A stretch of DNA of 8,290 bases from Ekhidna sp. (GTDB lineage Bacteria > Bacteroidota > Bacteroidia > Cytophagales > Cyclobacteriaceae), in NCBI GenBank assembly GCA_013214445.1, contig JABSPG010000159.1, forward strand, positions 1-8,290, given 5' to 3'. Position 1 is the first letter of the stretch, and each line of letters begins with the position of its first letter. Below, one piece after another: positions 6,728-8,290 of the stretch. The notes beneath the pieces were generated by a model. That model was given only the letters and a program-made list of their open reading frames with translations, was not told where the DNA came from and searched no databases. A program made the translations under genes and the position numbers.

Positions 6728-8290
6728 TGCTTCTATTTTATTGTTTTCGTCTTTATTTCTGATCTTGGTCAAATACCAAACATTTGGCATCACTCTTAAC
6801 TCTTCCAATACATGATAAGCTCGATCCTCTGTAGCTTCAACACTCTTTTCATTGTATTTCAATTTCAGAGTCTTGGAAATTCTACTTTCTGGATCCTTCA
6901 TATCTCCAAATACAAGAGCATCTGTAGGACATGACTTAGCACATGCGGTTTGTATTTCTCCATCTTGAGGTCTTCTTCCCTCTTTCTTAGCATCTAGCTT
7001 ACCTGATTGAATTCTTTGAACGCAGAAAGTACATTTCTCCATTACACCCCTCGCCCTCACAGTTACATCAGGATTCAATACCATTTTACCAAGATCATTA
7101 TTCATTGGCGTATTCTTATCGAACTGATCATTATCATGATACTTGAACCAATTGAATCTTCTAACCTTATAAGGACAGTTATTTGCACAGTACCTTGTAC
7201 CAATACACCTGTTGTAGGTCATCTGGTTTAGACCTTCACTACTATGTGTAGTTGCAGCAACCGGACATACCGTCTCACAAGGTGCATTGTTGCACTGCTG
7301 GCACATCATTGGTTGGAAAGTAATTTCTGGGTTTTCGTACTCAGCTATTTCCGCATTCTTAACAACATTGGAGGCAATGTCGGCTTCCGAAATCATATCC
7401 TCTGCACGAGAGCTGTAGTAGCGGTCAATCCTGATCCAGTGCATTTCTCTACGATTCAGGACTTCTTCCTTCCCTACTACAGGAATGTTATTTTCTGTCT
7501 GACAAGCTACCGTACATGTACCACAACCTGTGCACGAATTAAGGTCTACAATCATACCCCAATGATGATTTGGGTATTCATGACCTTGCCATAGTGATAC
7601 CGCGTGTGGCCTTAACTTAGAGCCGTCCGCTTTTGAGATCATTGGGAAACTTCTTCCTGCCTGCGGATCTTTTTGGTATTCACCTAATGTAGATTCCTGA
7701 ACTACTGTCTCTCTGCCAGCATAGGTTTGAGAGGTTTGGGTTTGAGCGACCTTTGCTACCTCACCCGTCAATTCTAAAGAAACACTCTTTGAGGAAAAGG
7801 TTAGTCCTGAATTTGTAGAGCTTATCAATGGATAAGCATTAACTCCAACATCATTACCAACCTTTCCTGCCATAGATCTTCCGTAACCTACTGCTAAACC
7901 TACGGTTCCATAAGCTTGACCGGGTTGTGGCATAATTGGAGCTGTTACCGACTTACCATCTACAGTAAGCGTAGCAACCTTGTAATCCATGTCGCCTCCC
8001 TCTACTGACCAATCATTTTCTCTAGCCTGTACAACAGAAACTGTAATATAGTTGTCCCAACAAGCTTTTGTAATAGGGTCAGGCATTTCCTGTAACCAAG
8101 GGTTGTTTGCTTGATATCCCTCACCGACGGCAGAATTAGCATATAGAGCTAACTCCAATGAATCAGATTTTGCAGAATATCCTTTCATGTTACCTGCAAC
8201 AGAAACAGCGTCTACTGTCAGTTCAAGTTGCTCTGCCTCCAGCTCAATATTATAAAACCCATCATGCAAACACTTATCGAAGAAGCCGTC
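6725..8290 (-). CDS. actB: Alternative complex III subunit ActB, C-terminal part (Fe-S protein fused to molybdopterin-oxidoreductase-like domain)
   Basis: Only the last 521 residues are visible; the frame is still open at the right edge, and no real start is present. ActB takes electrons from ActC and passes them through Fe-S clusters to the cytochrome subunits on the periplasmic side. Visible residues 1 to about 165 are the end of the molybdopterin-oxidoreductase-like domain, including NPWLQEMPDPITKACWDNY; in this family that domain carries no molybdenum cofactor, although the deciding region is not in view. Residues 225-460 form an NrfC/DmsB-like ferredoxin domain with four motifs: C253/256/259/263, C330/333/338/342, C362/368/372 with threonine 365 where a fourth cysteine would be, and C420/423 with C450/454. 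Fifteen cysteines fit three [4Fe-4S] plus one [3Fe-4S]. Full-length family members are about 1000 residues. A TTG at 8267-8269 is internal, encoding Leu. ActA would be expected upstream. Confidence 0.95.
   Translation of the reverse strand, partial: DGFFDKCLHDGFYNIELEAEQLELTVDAVSVAGNMKGYSAKSDSLELALYANSAVGEGYQANNPWLQEMPDPITKACWDNYITVSVVQARENDWSVEGGDMDYKVATLTVDGKSVTAPIMPQPGQAYGTVGLAVGYGRSMAGKVGNDVGVNAYPLISSTNSGLTFSSKSVSLELTGEVAKVAQTQTSQTYAGRETVVQESTLGEYQKDPQAGRSFPMISKADGSKLRPHAVSLWQGHEYPNHHWGMIVDLNSCTGCGTCTVACQTENNIPVVGKEEVLNRREMHWIRIDRYYSSRAEDMISEADIASNVVKNAEIAEYENPEITFQPMMCQQCNNAPCETVCPVAATTHSSEGLNQMTYNRCIGTRYCANNCPYKVRRFNWFKYHDNDQFDKNTPMNNDLGKMVLNPDVTVRARGVMEKCTFCVQRIQSGKLDAKKEGRRPQDGEIQTACAKSCPTDALVFGDMKDPESRISKTLKLKYNEKSVEATEDRAYHVLEELRVMPNVWYLTKIRNKDENNKIEA

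Noticed and set aside
8267..8269. TTG as the start of ActB
   Set aside because: The frame continues upstream to the window edge with acceptable coding sequence (DGFFDKC before it), and the visible part begins in the middle of a known domain. It is an internal leucine codon.

Overview
The window is one stretch of a respiratory operon, transcribed entirely from the minus strand. It encodes alternative complex III (ACIII, the Act quinol:cytochrome c/HiPIP oxidoreductase), followed directly by the two catalytic subunits of an A1-type aa3 cytochrome c oxidase. The base composition (roughly 40% GC by eye), the gene order and the protein sequences suggest a Bacteroidota member, probably of the Cytophagales/Cytophagia type. 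Lineage-style signatures are the GARDMASGFMNMLSYW segment in CoxA, the CNKICG copper motif in CoxB, and the weak or absent Shine-Dalgarno sequences. The taxonomy is inferred from recalled family features, not from a search.

Layout in the direction of transcription, from high to low coordinates: actB (C-terminal 521 residues only, running off the right edge), actC, actD, actE, actF, coxB, and coxA (N-terminal 548 residues, running off the left edge). Spacing is extremely tight. actB/actC overlap by one base (TAATG). The other gaps are about 11 (actC/actD), 2 (actD/actE), 9 (actE/actF), 19 (actF/coxB) and 8 bases (coxB/coxA). No room is left for an internal promoter or terminator, and I see none. 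There is no tRNA, rRNA, mobile element, CRISPR array or gene-free stretch over 30 bases. All plus-strand open frames are antisense shadows of these genes.

How the genes work together: ActC and ActF are NrfD-like ten-helix membrane proteins that handle menaquinol and, by family inference, couple its oxidation to proton movement. ActB carries four iron-sulfur clusters (15 cysteines, the pattern for three [4Fe-4S] plus one [3Fe-4S]) behind a molybdopterin-oxidoreductase-like domain. ActD is a two-helix membrane subunit. ActE is a monohaem cytochrome c lipoprotein that passes electrons outward. CoxB (CuA) and CoxA (haem a, haem a3-CuB) then reduce oxygen. ActA, the multihaem subunit, would be expected just upstream, outside the window.

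This is a known, conserved system, and I did not find a new one. The points most worth a second look are sequence details: histidine-rich tracts in ActF and at the CoxA N-terminus, a lysine replacing the conserved Mg-site glutamate in the CoxB CuA loop, four predicted helices in CoxB, and the actE start-codon choice.
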